This document shows positions 1-11,296 of a DNA stretch of 64,000 bases, in pieces. The position numbers and the translations under genes are program-made. Where the stretch lies: the NCBI GenBank assembly GCA_947497065.1, contig CANMEQ010000007.1, positions 1 through 64,000 on the forward strand. The letters run 5' to 3'. Positions within the stretch are counted from its first letter, which is position 1, and each line of letters opens with the position of its first letter. This DNA is from an uncultured Paracoccaceae bacterium. GTDB taxonomy: Bacteria; Pseudomonadota; Alphaproteobacteria; Rhodobacterales; Rhodobacteraceae. A model generated the notes under the pieces. That model saw only the letters and a program-made list of their open reading frames with translations. It had not been told where the DNA came from and made no database searches.

Positions 1-260
1 ATGTTTTTCACGTAGTCAGCGTGACCTGGGCAGTCAACGTGAGCGTAGTGACGTGTCTCTGTTTCGTACTCAACGTGCGCAGTAGAGATCGTGATACCAC
101 GTGCTTTTTCTTCTGGCGCGCCGTCAATCTGGTCGTACGCCTGGAAGTCACCAAAGTATTTGGTGATCGCAGCTGTCAGTGTGGTTTTACCGTGGTCAAC
201 GTGGCCGATTGTGCCGATGTTAACGTGCGGTTTCGTGCGTTCAAACTTTTCCTTAGCCAT
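1..260 (-). CDS. tuf: Elongation factor Tu, N-terminal part (runs off the left edge)
   Basis: The minus strand from the ATG at 260 encodes the first 86 residues of EF-Tu, the GTPase that brings aminoacyl-tRNA to the ribosome. It opens [20 protein letters not shown], followed by the P-loop GHVDHGKT, the switch I stretch ARGITI and the DCPGH motif. The gene is cut by the window edge, so about three quarters of the protein is missing. The next gene upstream on the same strand is an unrelated lipoprotein rather than fusA, so this is probably the tuf copy outside the str operon; many proteobacteria carry two. That copy assignment is inference. Confidence 0.97.
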   Translation of the reverse strand, partial: MAKEKFERTKPHVNIGTIGHVDHGKTTLTAAITKYFGDFQAYDQIDGAPEEKARGITISTAHVEYETETRHYAHVDCPGHADYVKN

Positions 261-395
261 GCTTTGGCACCCTCATATTGGCGGCCACCGCATCATCCGG
301 TCGGCCCAGTTTTAATACGCGGGCGGAATAGTCTGGAATGAAAGAAATATCAAGCAGATCGTGCAGCAGGCTGCGGCGGGCCGCCAAGTGTGGCG

Positions 396-1055
396 TTAGA
401 GCCCTGCTGCCGTTGGGATTGTGCCCTCTGGCGCCTGTTGTTCGGGGGCTACGAGTTCGGGGTTGTCGACCAGAACATTGCCTTCGAGAATCGTATCATC
501 GGCCTCCAGCTCCTCTGGGATGCCGCCGAACCAATCGGCGTTTTGGCGCATGGTGCGTTCGATCGCGCGAGCGGCGTTGAAGGACAGGCCTTCCATTTGT
601 TCTTCGGCGGAACGGGTGAAGCCGGAGCCCAGAAACGGCACGGAACAGCAGGGTTCGAACACCGTGAGGCGGATGGCCTCGTCGTGGAGTTTGGTTTGGG
701 TTTTATCGTCGAAGAAGTTGACCGTGAAGATCAGGACGGATTTGGGGGAATAGACCAGCGGGACGCCGGGATAGGCCAGCACGTAGCCTTCGACCGCCAC
801 GCCGATGTGGTAGTAGGTGTCGCCGAAAAAGCGCGTTTCGTTGAAGCGGTCAGCGACGGCGGTGCGCATCGCCTCTTGCCAGGCGTCGTTTTCTGCGGGG
901 CGAGAGAACGGGCCGCGCACGGGGTCGTTGACCACGGCCACGTTATGGCCGAGCAGGAAATTTCCGATGGGCGCCGGGCTTTCGGTGAGGTCATCGCGGA
1001 TACCGCCACAGGCTGTCAGAGTGAGAGCCGCCATCAAAGCCAAAACCAAACGCAT
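396..1055 (-). CDS. Putative outer-membrane lipoprotein of unknown function
   Basis: A 219-residue protein with a short hydrophobic leader and a lipobox ending in LTAC (Cys about residue 16), so it should be lipid-anchored after signal peptidase II cleavage. The mature part has no motif I recognise. It contains a Cys-Cys pair (EPCCSVPF) around residue 136 and an acidic, Pro-rich C-terminus. Its start lies about 50 bases after the M48 protease gene on the same strand, so the two may share a transcript. I do not assign a function. Confidence 0.8.
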   Translation of the reverse strand: MRLVLALMAALTLTACGGIRDDLTESPAPIGNFLLGHNVAVVNDPVRGPFSRPAENDAWQEAMRTAVADRFNETRFFGDTYYHIGVAVEGYVLAYPGVPLVYSPKSVLIFTVNFFDDKTQTKLHDEAIRLTVFEPCCSVPFLGSGFTRSAEEQMEGLSFNAARAIERTMRQNADWFGGIPEELEADDTILEGNVLVDNPELVAPEQQAPEGTIPTAAGL

Positions 1056-1110
1056 GTTATTTCCCCTTTTGGTGCGGGTCCTGCCTACCCCACACGAGGC
1101 CGTGCTGCAA

Positions 1111-2259
1111 TCAGTCGCAGATGGCTTGGAGGGCGCGCCATTCGGTTTCGGTCAAGATTGGGCGGAATTCCGCGTTTGGCGGTTCGGCGGCGCGGGCGGC
1201 GGCGATGCGGTCGCCCAGCGCGGGGTGCGACATGAAATGATCGATAAGCCCGATGCCGTCGTCGCGCCCTTCCGCGAGCCGTTCAAAGAAGGTGCCAATA
1301 GCGGAGGGCGGCAAATCTGCGTCAAGCAGGACCCGGTGGGCGAAGGTGTCTGCAGCGGCTTCCGCGTCTTGGGTGTAATCGGCCTGAATGATGCGTTCGG
1401 CCAAAAACAGCACCACGGCGCCGCCTGCAAAATCGCCCAAGAGCAGACCCAGCACGCCGATTGAACCCGCAGAGCGCAGGGCGATGCGGGTGGGATCGCG
1501 GGCAGCGACGTGACCTATTTCGTGGGCGAAGACGGCGGCGACTTCTTCTGGGCGGGCGGCTTCGTCTAGCAAGCCACGGAAGAACACGACGTAGCCGCCC
1601 GGCAAGGCGAAGGCGTTGACCATTGGGTGGTCGAGGACATGCACGGTGAGCGGGGTGTCGAGGACCAGTTCATCGGTCAGGCGGGTTTCGATTTTGGCGA
1701 GGGCCGCGCGGCCTTCGGGGGCGTCGCAGATGGCGATGCCCGTAAAGCCGGTGTCGTCGAGCGCGTTGCGGATTTGATCAAACGTCGCATCGCCCAGCGC
1801 CTTTTCACCGGCGGGGGGCAGGTATTCGGCCAGTTGGTCAGCCATCAGCGGGACCAGCACGAAGATGATCAACGCGACCGAAGCGACGGCGGCCAGGGCC
1901 CACGCCATAAGGCGGCCACGGTGGGCTGTTTTGGGGGCACGGTGGATCTGTTTGGCGCGGGCGCGGGTCAGGTGCTGGTCGTCGCTGTTGGTCACCAAAA
2001 GCCGCGCGGTCGGGTCTGTGTTGAGGCGCAAGATGAGGGTTTCATCGGTGGATTGATCGCGCAGCGCGCGGATGTCGGCATAGGGCCACTGGATCGGCCC
2101 GTCGGGGGTGGCGATGGTCAGCGATTGGTCGGCGTCGGTATAGGTGAAGCGGGCCGGATGGGGGGCGGCGCGATCGCCATCGAGAAAGAGGCCCTGCCCT
2201 TCGAGGGTGTGGTCCGCCGTGCGGGGGCCATCGACCGTGATGATGGTGCGTTCGGTCAT
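1111..2259 (-). CDS. M48 family zinc metallopeptidase, membrane-anchored
   Basis: A 382-residue protein with the M48 zinc signature HEIGHVAARD (HExxH), where the Glu is the general base, and a later Glu-rich helix (AEAAAD) that probably supplies the third ligand. A transmembrane segment near residues 115-135 precedes the protease domain, so the catalytic part probably faces the periplasm. The N-terminal ~100 residues look like a separate small beta domain. The ATG at 2259 overlaps the stop of the upstream DUF898 gene by 4 bases (ATGA), which favours it over a Met four codons earlier. Pairing with DUF898 suggests envelope quality control; the substrate is unknown. Confidence 0.88.
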   Translation of the reverse strand: MTERTIITVDGPRTADHTLEGQGLFLDGDRAAPHPARFTYTDADQSLTIATPDGPIQWPYADIRALRDQSTDETLILRLNTDPTARLLVTNSDDQHLTRARAKQIHRAPKTAHRGRLMAWALAAVASVALIIFVLVPLMADQLAEYLPPAGEKALGDATFDQIRNALDDTGFTGIAICDAPEGRAALAKIETRLTDELVLDTPLTVHVLDHPMVNAFALPGGYVVFFRGLLDEAARPEEVAAVFAHEIGHVAARDPTRIALRSAGSIGVLGLLLGDFAGGAVVLFLAERIIQADYTQDAEAAADTFAHRVLLDADLPPSAIGTFFERLAEGRDDGIGLIDHFMSHPALGDRIAAARAAEPPNAEFRPILTETEWRALQAICD

Positions 2260-3451
2260 ATTGCGCCCCACAGATCGAGAGCCTCTGCAAAGCCTTCAGC
2301 CTCGCGGAAGTCATCCCGTTGTTTTTGGCTGACGGTGACGAGGGCCTCGGGGTTTTCGATGGACAGGGTTTGCGCGTAGTGGCGCCACAGGGGCATGGTG
2401 ACAAAGCAATGGCGCAGCACCGACCACAGGAGCAACACGGCGAAATAGGCGAAGATGCCGAGGGCCGTCCACACGGTGGTGGGGATGCCGTAAATGCTGG
2501 TGGTGTCGATGGTTGGATCGTAGAGGCCGCTGGATTTTTGCATCTCGATCACACCCAAGAGGACCGTGATGGGGATGACGGGGAGCAGGCAGATCAGGAC
2601 GGTGGCGAGGTAACCGAAGATGTAGATGCGGGTGATCGTGCCGATGCGGGGGACCGCGGTGAGGGAAATGTCGCCTGCGGTTTTGTGATTGGCGAGGATA
2701 CGTTTGGCTTCGACGGTGTAGTGGATGATGCCGTAGATCAGGTAGGGCACCGCGACGATGCCGACCCATGGGACTGTAGGGTTACCAATGGCGACGGCGC
2801 CGCCTGCCACGGCTGTAGCGCAGCCTGCGACGATCACATGGACGAAAGCGGGCATCAGCATGGTCCACTCGCCGCCTTGATGCAGGGTGATTGAGCCAAA
2901 CACCGTGCGGTCGGTTCGGTACTTTTCGAGGAAGAATGTTTTGCGGGGCCATAGGAGGCCTGCGGAGAGGATCGTGATCAGCCAATGCCATAAGGCCCGG
3001 CCCGCGTAGCCCCATGCGCCCGGTTCCAGCCCAAAGCGGACCCCGCGCCAACGGGTGCGCGCCAGCACGTAGCGGCGTGCGCGGTAGCGGGCGAAGAACC
3101 AGATGGGGATAACGCCGATGAGGCTGGCCGCGTAGGCGGTGAAATTGGTGGCGAACAGGGACAGGCTGGCGAACATCAAAATGAGGTTCACGATGCCGAT
3201 GTAGAACGCCATGATGACCACGGCCATGAAAAACCCGAGCAGTTTTTCGAATGGGTCACCCACGTATTCCAATGGCAGCCCGCCGGGACGGATCGCGGAC
3301 CAATACCAACGCCGCAGACGGGTTTTCATCCAGAACCGGTAGAACCCGAGGCTTAGGACCGTCCAGAAGGACGCCACAAGCGCGAGTTTGAAAAGACGTG
3401 GACGCTGCCCCGCAAATTCGGTTTTCAAACCGTCAGAGGGGGCAGTGCCGG

Positions 3452-3455
<4 letters not shown>
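2256..3455 (-). CDS. DUF898 (YjgN-like) multi-pass membrane protein
   Basis: A 399-residue inner-membrane protein with about seven hydrophobic segments and the family feature of a Trp/Arg-rich loop after the first helix (GFYRFWMKTRLRRWYW), which recurs in weaker form. I place the start at the GTG at 3455, overlapping the parC TGA (GTGA); the frame stays open upstream but there it only shadows parC. It overlaps the M48 protease downstream by 4 bases. The E. coli homologue YjgN has no established function. Co-transcription with a membrane protease is the only functional hint. Confidence 0.85.
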
Positions 3456-5860
<2,405 letters not shown>

Positions 5861-6026
5861 AGCTTACGTGTGTAACGGGCCGAGATTTGCCCGACAACGA
5901 TGAAATCAGATGCGGATGATGAAATTTTCCCCGTGCGGCATCGGCGATTTTCCTCCTATTTGGGTCATGAGTTTGTTACGTTCACCGCAGTGTAACGATT
6001 GTTGAGAATCTTGGGGGATTCGGGTT

Positions 6027-6533
6027 ATGAAAACCTATGTATGGTTGAGCTTCGCTTTTTTGGGCTGGGGATATTACGAAATGTCTGGCGGTGCGGATTT
6101 TGTACCTGAAGACACACCTGTTTTGGCTGCTGCAGAAACATCCGCGACAGAAGAGTTGGTGACACGGGCGAACGCGCCCACGTTGTTGGCCGTGTCCACA
6201 TCCAACGTATCGTCGTCGTTGCCGGTGATTGATACGGCTGTTGTTAAGGCGGACACGCAGGCCGCCGGTTCTGAGGCAACTGCCCCGCAAGCAACAGTGG
6301 TTCAGGTTGCTGCACCTGCGCCCGTGGCGCTGGATATTCGCCAAGTTGCCGGATCGCGCGTGAACATGCGCATGGGCCCCAACACAGATTATGACGTGAT
6401 CACGACGCTGGATGGTGGAACCGACATGGAAGTGTTGGAAGTGAACGCAGCCGGTTGGGCGCGCGTGATTGCGGTGGACCGCGGCATTGAAGGCTGGATG
6501 GCAGAACGGCTGCTGACCCCGCCGCAGGGATAA
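6027..6533 (+). CDS. Secreted SH3b-domain protein
   Basis: A 168-residue protein with an N-terminal hydrophobic segment (residues 4-18), a long low-complexity Ala/Thr/Val/Ser linker (about 25-105) and a C-terminal bacterial SH3 domain (about 108-165) containing VNMRMGPNTDYDVI and the closing GWMAERLL. SH3b domains of this form usually bind cell-wall peptides in the periplasm. The hydrophobic segment could be a signal peptide or an anchor. It is divergent from parC across a 166-base gap. No enzymatic domain is present. Confidence 0.82.
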   Translation: MKTYVWLSFAFLGWGYYEMSGGADFVPEDTPVLAAAETSATEELVTRANAPTLLAVSTSNVSSSLPVIDTAVVKADTQAAGSEATAPQATVVQVAAPAPVALDIRQVAGSRVNMRMGPNTDYDVITTLDGGTDMEVLEVNAAGWARVIAVDRGIEGWMAERLLTPPQG

Positions 6534-6585
6534 ACCTGCAGGTATTTAACCTTGTCGGCCCGCGTTTGACGGGTCACAAGGCGGG

Positions 6586-7413
6586 ATGACCAAATCTATT
6601 CTTATTACGGGCTGCTCTTCCGGTATCGGGTATGATGCAGCCCATGGCATGCGCGCTGCAGGGTGGCGCGTTTTTGCATCGTGCCGCAGCCAAGCGGATT
6701 GTGATCGGTTGCGTGCTGAAGGGTTTGACGCCCCGCGCATTGATTATGCGGACAGCGCGACGATTGACGCAGGGTTGGCCGAAGTGTTGGCGGCTACGGG
6801 CGGCACGTTGGACGCGGTGTTCAACAATGGCGCCTTTGGTACCCCCGGTGCGGCTGAAGATTTGCCGCGCGATGCCTTGCGCGAAATCTTTGAGACCAAT
6901 GTGTTTGGGGTTCATGAACTGTGCACCAAGGTCATTCCCGTGATGCGCACCCAAGGGCATGGGCGGATTGTGCAAAATTCATCCGTGCTGGGTTTGGTGG
7001 CGATGCGGTGGCGTGCGGCCTATGTGGCGACCAAGTTTGCGTTGGAAGGGCTGACCGACACGATGCGGTTGGAAATGGCCGATACGGACATCAAGATTAT
7101 CACGATTGAGCCGGGCCCTGTGACATCGGACATCCGGCAAAAATCGATCCCGCATTTTGAACGCTGGATCGATTGGGAAAACTCGCCCCGCAAAGAACAG
7201 TATGAGCGCGGCTTGCTAAAACGACTGTATGAAGATCGCGGGCCGGATCAGTTTGAATTGCCGGCCTCTGCGGTGACCGCGAAGCTGTTGCGGGCGGTGA
7301 CCCATGCGAACCCGAAGCCGCGGTATTACGTCACAACCCCCACGTATATCATGGCCTTCTTGCGTCGAATCCTGCCTAGTCGGGCACTGGATTGGGTGTT
7401 GCGCAAAGCGTAG
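6586..7413 (+). CDS. Short-chain dehydrogenase/reductase (SDR)
   Basis: A 275-residue classical SDR. It has the nucleotide-binding TGCSSGIG near residue 8, the NNG motif (FNNGAFG), the catalytic Ser in QNSSVLG, and the YVATK catalytic Tyr-Lys pair around residue 150. Spacing and length fit NAD(P)H-dependent reductases of the classical subgroup; the C-terminal extension is common in the group sometimes annotated as 17-beta-HSD-like. The substrate cannot be read from sequence. It sits between the SH3 protein and a small membrane protein without overlap. Confidence 0.9.
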   Translation: MTKSILITGCSSGIGYDAAHGMRAAGWRVFASCRSQADCDRLRAEGFDAPRIDYADSATIDAGLAEVLAATGGTLDAVFNNGAFGTPGAAEDLPRDALREIFETNVFGVHELCTKVIPVMRTQGHGRIVQNSSVLGLVAMRWRAAYVATKFALEGLTDTMRLEMADTDIKIITIEPGPVTSDIRQKSIPHFERWIDWENSPRKEQYERGLLKRLYEDRGPDQFELPASAVTAKLLRAVTHANPKPRYYVTTPTYIMAFLRRILPSRALDWVLRKA

Positions 7414-7473
7414 CCCTTCCCTTTTGATGCGCGCAAGCTAGCTGAGCAGAACAATATTGAAGGACCTGCATTC

Positions 7474-7674
7474 ATGGCCAATGATCCATTCTTTTACGTC
7501 ATCCTGATCGCGTGCCTTGCGGTGGCAGGCGTATTGATTTGGGGTGTGTCCCAATTTGGTCGTGGCGGGGACGCCAAGAAATCAAACAAGATTATGCAGC
7601 TGCGGATTTTGGCACAGTTCATTGCGGTCGTTTTGATCGTGGGTTTTGCGCTGACGCGCAGCATTGGGGGGTAA
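7474..7674 (+). CDS. Twin-transmembrane (HIG1-like) small protein
   Basis: A 66-residue inner-membrane protein with two helices (about residues 6-27 and 45-62) joined by a short basic loop (GRGGDAKKSNK). The layout matches the HIG1/twin-transmembrane family. Mitochondrial HIG1 proteins associate with respiratory supercomplexes, but whether the bacterial ones do is not something this sequence shows. Its stop codon is 4 bases before the adenosyltransferase ATG, so the two are likely co-transcribed. Confidence 0.85.
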   Translation: MANDPFFYVILIACLAVAGVLIWGVSQFGRGGDAKKSNKIMQLRILAQFIAVVLIVGFALTRSIGG

Positions 7675-7678
7675 CGAC

Positions 7679-8251
7679 ATGGTCGTATTGAACAAGATTT
7701 ACACGAAGACGGGCGATTCTGGCGAGACGGCCTTGGGCAATGGCAGCCGCGTGGCAAAACATTCCATGCGCGTGACGGCCTATGGCACTGTGGATGAAGC
7801 GAACGCGACCGTGGGGTTGGCGCGCCTGCACGCCACGGGCGACTTGGATGCGCAGCTGGCGATGATCCAGAACGATTTGTTCGACCTTGGTGCGGATCTG
7901 TGCCGCCCTGACATGGAAAAAGACGCAGACGCGGAATATCCGCCGCTGCGGATGTCGGACGCGCAAGTGGCGCGGCTGGAAGCGGAAATCGATGTGATGA
8001 ACGAAGCATTGGAGCCGCTGCGGTCGTTCATATTGCCCGGCGGGTCAGCTTTGGCGGCCCATTTGCACCTATGCCGGACAGTTTCGCGCCGTGCGGAACG
8101 TCTTTCTGTCGAGCTTGCAACAATCGAATCGGTGAACCCGGCGGGCGTGAAATACCTGAACCGTTTGTCGGACTGGTTCTTCGTGGCCTCGCGGATCGCC
8201 AACAACGGCGGCAAAGACGACGTTCTTTGGGTTCCCGGAGCGAACCGCTGA
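7679..8251 (+). CDS. Cob(I)yrinic acid a,c-diamide adenosyltransferase, PduO type
   Basis: A 190-residue PduO-family enzyme that transfers the adenosyl group of ATP to cob(I)alamin or a precursor to form the coenzyme. Family motifs are visible: the N-terminal KIYTKTGDSGETAL ATP loop, YGTVDEANA, and a C-terminal RRAERLSVEL helix with a conserved Arg/Glu pattern. The ATG at 7679 gives the usual N-terminus; an in-frame TTG at 7664 lies inside the preceding gene. It supplies adenosylcobalamin and so connects to the cob genes at 49-62 kb. Confidence 0.95.
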   Translation: MVVLNKIYTKTGDSGETALGNGSRVAKHSMRVTAYGTVDEANATVGLARLHATGDLDAQLAMIQNDLFDLGADLCRPDMEKDADAEYPPLRMSDAQVARLEAEIDVMNEALEPLRSFILPGGSALAAHLHLCRTVSRRAERLSVELATIESVNPAGVKYLNRLSDWFFVASRIANNGGKDDVLWVPGANR

Positions 8252-8320
8252 GGCACGAAGCGGCATATCGCCCAGTGGGCTTTATGGCGACAGGATGCGC
8301 GAACCGATGAGGTAAATTTA

Positions 8321-8373
8321 GGCGTTCCTGATTAGGTATTTCGAAATCGAAACCTCAATCATGACGAAACGCC
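8321..8373. repeat. Extended imperfect inverted repeat between the adenosyltransferase gene and etfB
   Basis: The outer arms are GGCGTT and AACGCC (8321-8326 and 8368-8373). Inside them TGATT pairs with AATCA, and a central TTTCGA-AA-TCGAAA palindrome forms the tip. The RNA could fold as one long interrupted hairpin on either strand. There is no T-run, so it is not a standard intrinsic terminator. It sits in a 294-base gap with no other gene. Confidence 0.5.
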
Positions 8374-8545
8374 ACATCTGGCGCTAACAGCATTGACACG
8401 ATGAAATTTTTGCGCGTTTTTTCATATACGCGGCGTCAGGAACGGTCCTTGCGTCGATTCCTCTCTATTTTCTGCAGGCAGCCTGCGGTATTTAGGGCGA
8501 GATTATGAACACAGCATACGTGCTGTCCAATGGGAGAAACTGTTG

Positions 8546-9304
8546 ATGAAGGTCCTCGTACCCGTCAAACGCGTGATTGATTATAACGTGAAAGTTCGTG
8601 TGAAAGCGGACGGCAGCGGTGTTGATCTTGCCAATGTCAAAATGTCTATGAACCCGTTCGATGAGATCGCGGTTGAAGAGGCGATCCGTCTGAAAGAAGC
8701 TGGGAAGGTCGAGGAGATCGTTGCGGTTTCTATCGGTGTAAAGCAGGCTCAAGAAACGCTGCGCACGGCGCTGGCGATGGGCGCTGACCGCGCGATTTTG
8801 GTTGTGGCGACAGATGACGTTCATCAGGATATCGAGCCTTTGGCCGTTGCGAAGATCCTGAAAGGTGTGATCGACGAAGAACAGCCGGGTCTGGTTTTGG
8901 CCGGTAAACAGGCGATCGACAACGACATGAATGCGACAGGCCAGATGCTGGCTGCGTTGACAGGTTGGTCCCAAGGGACATTCGCATCTGAGCTGGATAT
9001 CGATGGCGACACCGCCACCGTGACCCGCGAAGTGGATGGCGGTTTGCAGACCATCAAAGTGAAGATGCCCGCCATCGTCACCGTTGATTTGCGCCTGAAC
9101 GAGCCGCGTTATGCGTCTTTGCCGAACATCATGAAGGCGAAGAAAAAGCCGTTGGACGAGAAAACACCTGCCGATTACGGCGTGGATGTTGCGAACCGTC
9201 TGGAAATCGTCGGTACAGCCGAGCCAGAAGCCCGTGCGGCAGGTATCATGGTTGGGTCTGTGGACGAACTGGTTGAGAAACTTAAAGAAGCGGGTGCTGT
9301 ATAA
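8546..9304 (+). CDS. etfB: Electron transfer flavoprotein beta subunit
   Basis: A 252-residue ETF beta subunit, which binds AMP and with EtfA shuttles electrons from acyl-CoA dehydrogenases to ETF-quinone oxidoreductase. It opens [17 protein letters not shown] and contains the conserved [12 protein letters not shown] and the C-terminal recognition-loop region ADYGVDV. The ATG at 8546 is preferred to a TTG one codon earlier and follows GGGAGA. Its stop overlaps the etfA start (TAATG), so the subunits are translationally coupled. Confidence 0.97.
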   Translation: MKVLVPVKRVIDYNVKVRVKADGSGVDLANVKMSMNPFDEIAVEEAIRLKEAGKVEEIVAVSIGVKQAQETLRTALAMGADRAILVVATDDVHQDIEPLAVAKILKGVIDEEQPGLVLAGKQAIDNDMNATGQMLAALTGWSQGTFASELDIDGDTATVTREVDGGLQTIKVKMPAIVTVDLRLNEPRYASLPNIMKAKKKPLDEKTPADYGVDVANRLEIVGTAEPEARAAGIMVGSVDELVEKLKEAGAV

Positions 9305-10233
9305 TGGCTGTTCTTCTGATTGCTGAAGTTGTGAATGGTGAGCTGTCTGTGGACGCCACTGCAAAGGCTTTGACCGCTGCAAAGCAAATGGGCGATGTGA
9401 CTGTGCTGTGCGCAGGATCGGGCTGTTCCGGTGCGGCGGCTGAGGCTGCAAAGCTGGACGGTGTGGCCAAAGTGCTGTGCGCGAATGACGATTCCTATGG
9501 TCACGATCTGGCCGAGCCTATGGCCGACCTTATCGTTGGTTTGGCGGGCGATTATTCCCACATTGCAGCGCCTTCCACAGCTGCGTCTAAAAACATCCTG
9601 CCCCGCGTTGCGGCTTTGCTGGATGTGATGGTGATTTCTGAAGTGACTGGCGTTGTTGACGCCGACACGTTTGAGCGCCCGATCTATGCGGGTAACGCGA
9701 TCCAGACAGTGAAATCCTCTGATGCGACGAAAGTGATGACCGTTCGGACATCTACATTCGATGCGGCTGAGATGGGCGGTTCTGCTGCGGTTGAAGAGAT
9801 CGCGGCGGCGGCGAACCCTGGTCTGTCCGAATGGGTTGAAGACAAGGTTGCTGAAAGCGATCGCCCAGAACTGACATCTGCGGGTGTTGTTGTATCTGGT
9901 GGTCGTGGTGTTGGGTCTGAGGAAGACTTTGCCTTGATCGAAGGTTTGGCCGACAAACTGGGCGCGGCTGTTGGTGCGTCCCGTGCGGCGGTTGATTCCG
10001 GTTACGCGCCAAACGATTGGCAGGTTGGCCAGACAGGTAAAGTTGTCGCTCCTGACCTCTACGTTGCGGTCGGTATTTCCGGTGCGATCCAGCACTTGGC
10101 CGGGATGAAAGACTCCAAGATCATCGTTGCAATCAACAAAGACGAAGAAGCGCCGATTTTCCAAGTGGCGGACTTTGGTCTGGTGGCAGACCTGTTCGAC
10201 GCGGTGCCAGAATTGACCGAAAAACTGGGCTAA
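9304..10233 (+). CDS. etfA: Electron transfer flavoprotein alpha subunit
   Basis: A 309-residue FAD-binding ETF subunit. The C-terminal FAD domain carries [13 protein letters not shown] (about residues 198-210), [16 protein letters not shown] and [15 protein letters not shown], all standard for the family. It starts on the last base of the etfB stop and is followed by a strong terminator. Electron donors probably include the acyl-CoA dehydrogenase at 21984-23666 and other dehydrogenases outside the window. Confidence 0.97.
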   Translation: MAVLLIAEVVNGELSVDATAKALTAAKQMGDVTVLCAGSGCSGAAAEAAKLDGVAKVLCANDDSYGHDLAEPMADLIVGLAGDYSHIAAPSTAASKNILPRVAALLDVMVISEVTGVVDADTFERPIYAGNAIQTVKSSDATKVMTVRTSTFDAAEMGGSAAVEEIAAAANPGLSEWVEDKVAESDRPELTSAGVVVSGGRGVGSEEDFALIEGLADKLGAAVGASRAAVDSGYAPNDWQVGQTGKVVAPDLYVAVGISGAIQHLAGMKDSKIIVAINKDEEAPIFQVADFGLVADLFDAVPELTEKLG

Positions 10234-10254
10234 GCCTTGTTGAAAAGAAGTTTG

Positions 10255-10281
10255 AAAGGCCCGCCATTTTGGTGGGCCTTT
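10255..10281 (+). terminator. Intrinsic terminator of etfBA, possibly bidirectional
   Basis: An 11-bp stem (AAAGGCCCGCC with GGTGGGCCTTT, one G-T pair) around a 5-base loop, followed by TTGTTTT. It lies between the convergent ends of etfA and the DUF6473 gene and may act on both. Confidence 0.8.
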
Positions 10282-10315
10282 TGTTTTGGGGCTACTTGCT
10301 TGCGGCTCAGATCGG

Positions 10316-11134
10316 TCAGCTAAGGCCGAAGGTCAAAGGAAGACGCAAGGCCTTTGCGGCGGCAAAATGCGCATCCACGCCGAGGCTGTTTTGGGCGGAA
10401 AGGCTGTCCAGCGGGGGGAAGGCCATACCCTCCGTCTCGCCGCGCGGCATGATGACTTCGATGATATCATCGGCCGCATCACGCAGCATATCGAGCATTT
10501 CCAATGTGATGAACGCGGGATCGTCCCCCGCTGGGGTGTCGTGAATTTTGTCGTCGGGCGCACGAGAGGCGAACCAGAGGAGCAAGACGGGGCTTGCCGC
10601 GTCGGCAATGAGGGTGTGCATTCGGATGACCCACGTGGCCTGCAGGCAGGTGCGAACGAGGGCAAAACGTGCCTCATCCACGGCGCGAAGACGAGCGATG
10701 AGGTGGCCGGTGAATGAGATTTCGGAAAAATCCACCTCGGGGTAGAGGGCGATAAGTTTTGGCGTTGCGGCAATGAAACGATCGTTTCGACGGGGATGCA
10801 CGCGGTAGTAAGGATTGCTGAGGTTTGCCGCGCCGAAGACTTGGATCACGGTCGCGCTGGCGTCGCGGCGCAGGGTTTGGAGCGCTGTGTCTTTGAGGTA
10901 GACGTCCGCCCCTGCGGATTGGCAGCCAAGGTTTACGCAGATTTCACCAGTCGCAGCGGCCACAAGGTCGCAATAGGGTTTGGGCACGTAGCGCGCGAAG
11001 GTGTCGGACCCGCCGAGAAAGGCGATATAGCGGCCGTCTGTCGGGCGGCGCGGGCCACGAAAGGACAGCCGCGACAGGCCGTATGTGCAAGGGGCCAGTC
11101 GCACCGTCCTGTTTTCACTGTCGTAGGTTTTCAT
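10316..11134 (-). CDS. DUF6473-type protein of unknown function
   Basis: A 272-residue soluble protein that I associate with DUF6473, a family mostly seen in Rhodobacteraceae. It has a Gly-rich FLGGSDTFARYV segment near the N-terminus, a NLGCQSAGADVYL stretch and an EVDFSEISFTGHLI segment, reminiscent of SGNH/GDSL-like or sulfotransferase-like folds, but I see no decisive catalytic motif. I start at the ATG at 11134, which has GGATGGGA at suitable spacing, rather than the ATG nine bases earlier. It is divergent from 3-hydroxybutyryl-CoA dehydrogenase. The role is unknown. Confidence 0.75.
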   Translation of the reverse strand: MKTYDSENRTVRLAPCTYGLSRLSFRGPRRPTDGRYIAFLGGSDTFARYVPKPYCDLVAAATGEICVNLGCQSAGADVYLKDTALQTLRRDASATVIQVFGAANLSNPYYRVHPRRNDRFIAATPKLIALYPEVDFSEISFTGHLIARLRAVDEARFALVRTCLQATWVIRMHTLIADAASPVLLLWFASRAPDDKIHDTPAGDDPAFITLEMLDMLRDAADDIIEVIMPRGETEGMAFPPLDSLSAQNSLGVDAHFAAAKALRLPLTFGLS

Positions 11135-11160
11135 TGGTCCCATCCTTCATAAAATTCACT

Positions 11161-11179
11161 CACCAAAGCCACTTTGGTG
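11161..11179. promoter_or_regulatory. Perfect inverted repeat, candidate operator between DUF6473 and hbd
   Basis: CACCAAAG-CCA-CTTTGGTG is a perfect 8-bp palindrome with a 3-base centre in a 162-base divergent promoter gap. The same gap holds TGACTAAA twice (11197-11204 and 11214-11221, 17-bp period) and AGCGCT between them. The symmetry and position fit a dimeric repressor site. The regulator is unknown. Confidence 0.45.
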
Positions 11180-11296
11180 CCGATTCTATTAGCAAATGAC
11201 TAAAGCGCTAATTTGACTAAACTGGCATGGCTTTCCGTGGCTTGAGGGTCTCCGTCTGCGGGCCTATGGTGGCGGCAACAGTGAAAGGCGGAACCT

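Noticed and set aside
261-395. tRNA gene next to tuf
   Set aside because: tRNA-Trp often lies near the second tuf copy, but on its 3' side, outside this window; no cloverleaf or GGTTCGAATCC-type T arm is seen here.
390-1235. Long plus-strand open frame opposite the lipoprotein and M48 genes
   Set aside because: It is the antisense of two convincing minus-strand genes in GC-rich DNA and has no ribosome-binding site or recognisable domain. Many similar long antisense frames in the window were rejected for the same reason.
8393-8428. TTGACA promoter before etfB
   Set aside because: The -35 match is perfect but no -10-like hexamer occurs at 16-18 bases; the nearest, CATATA, is 24 bases away.
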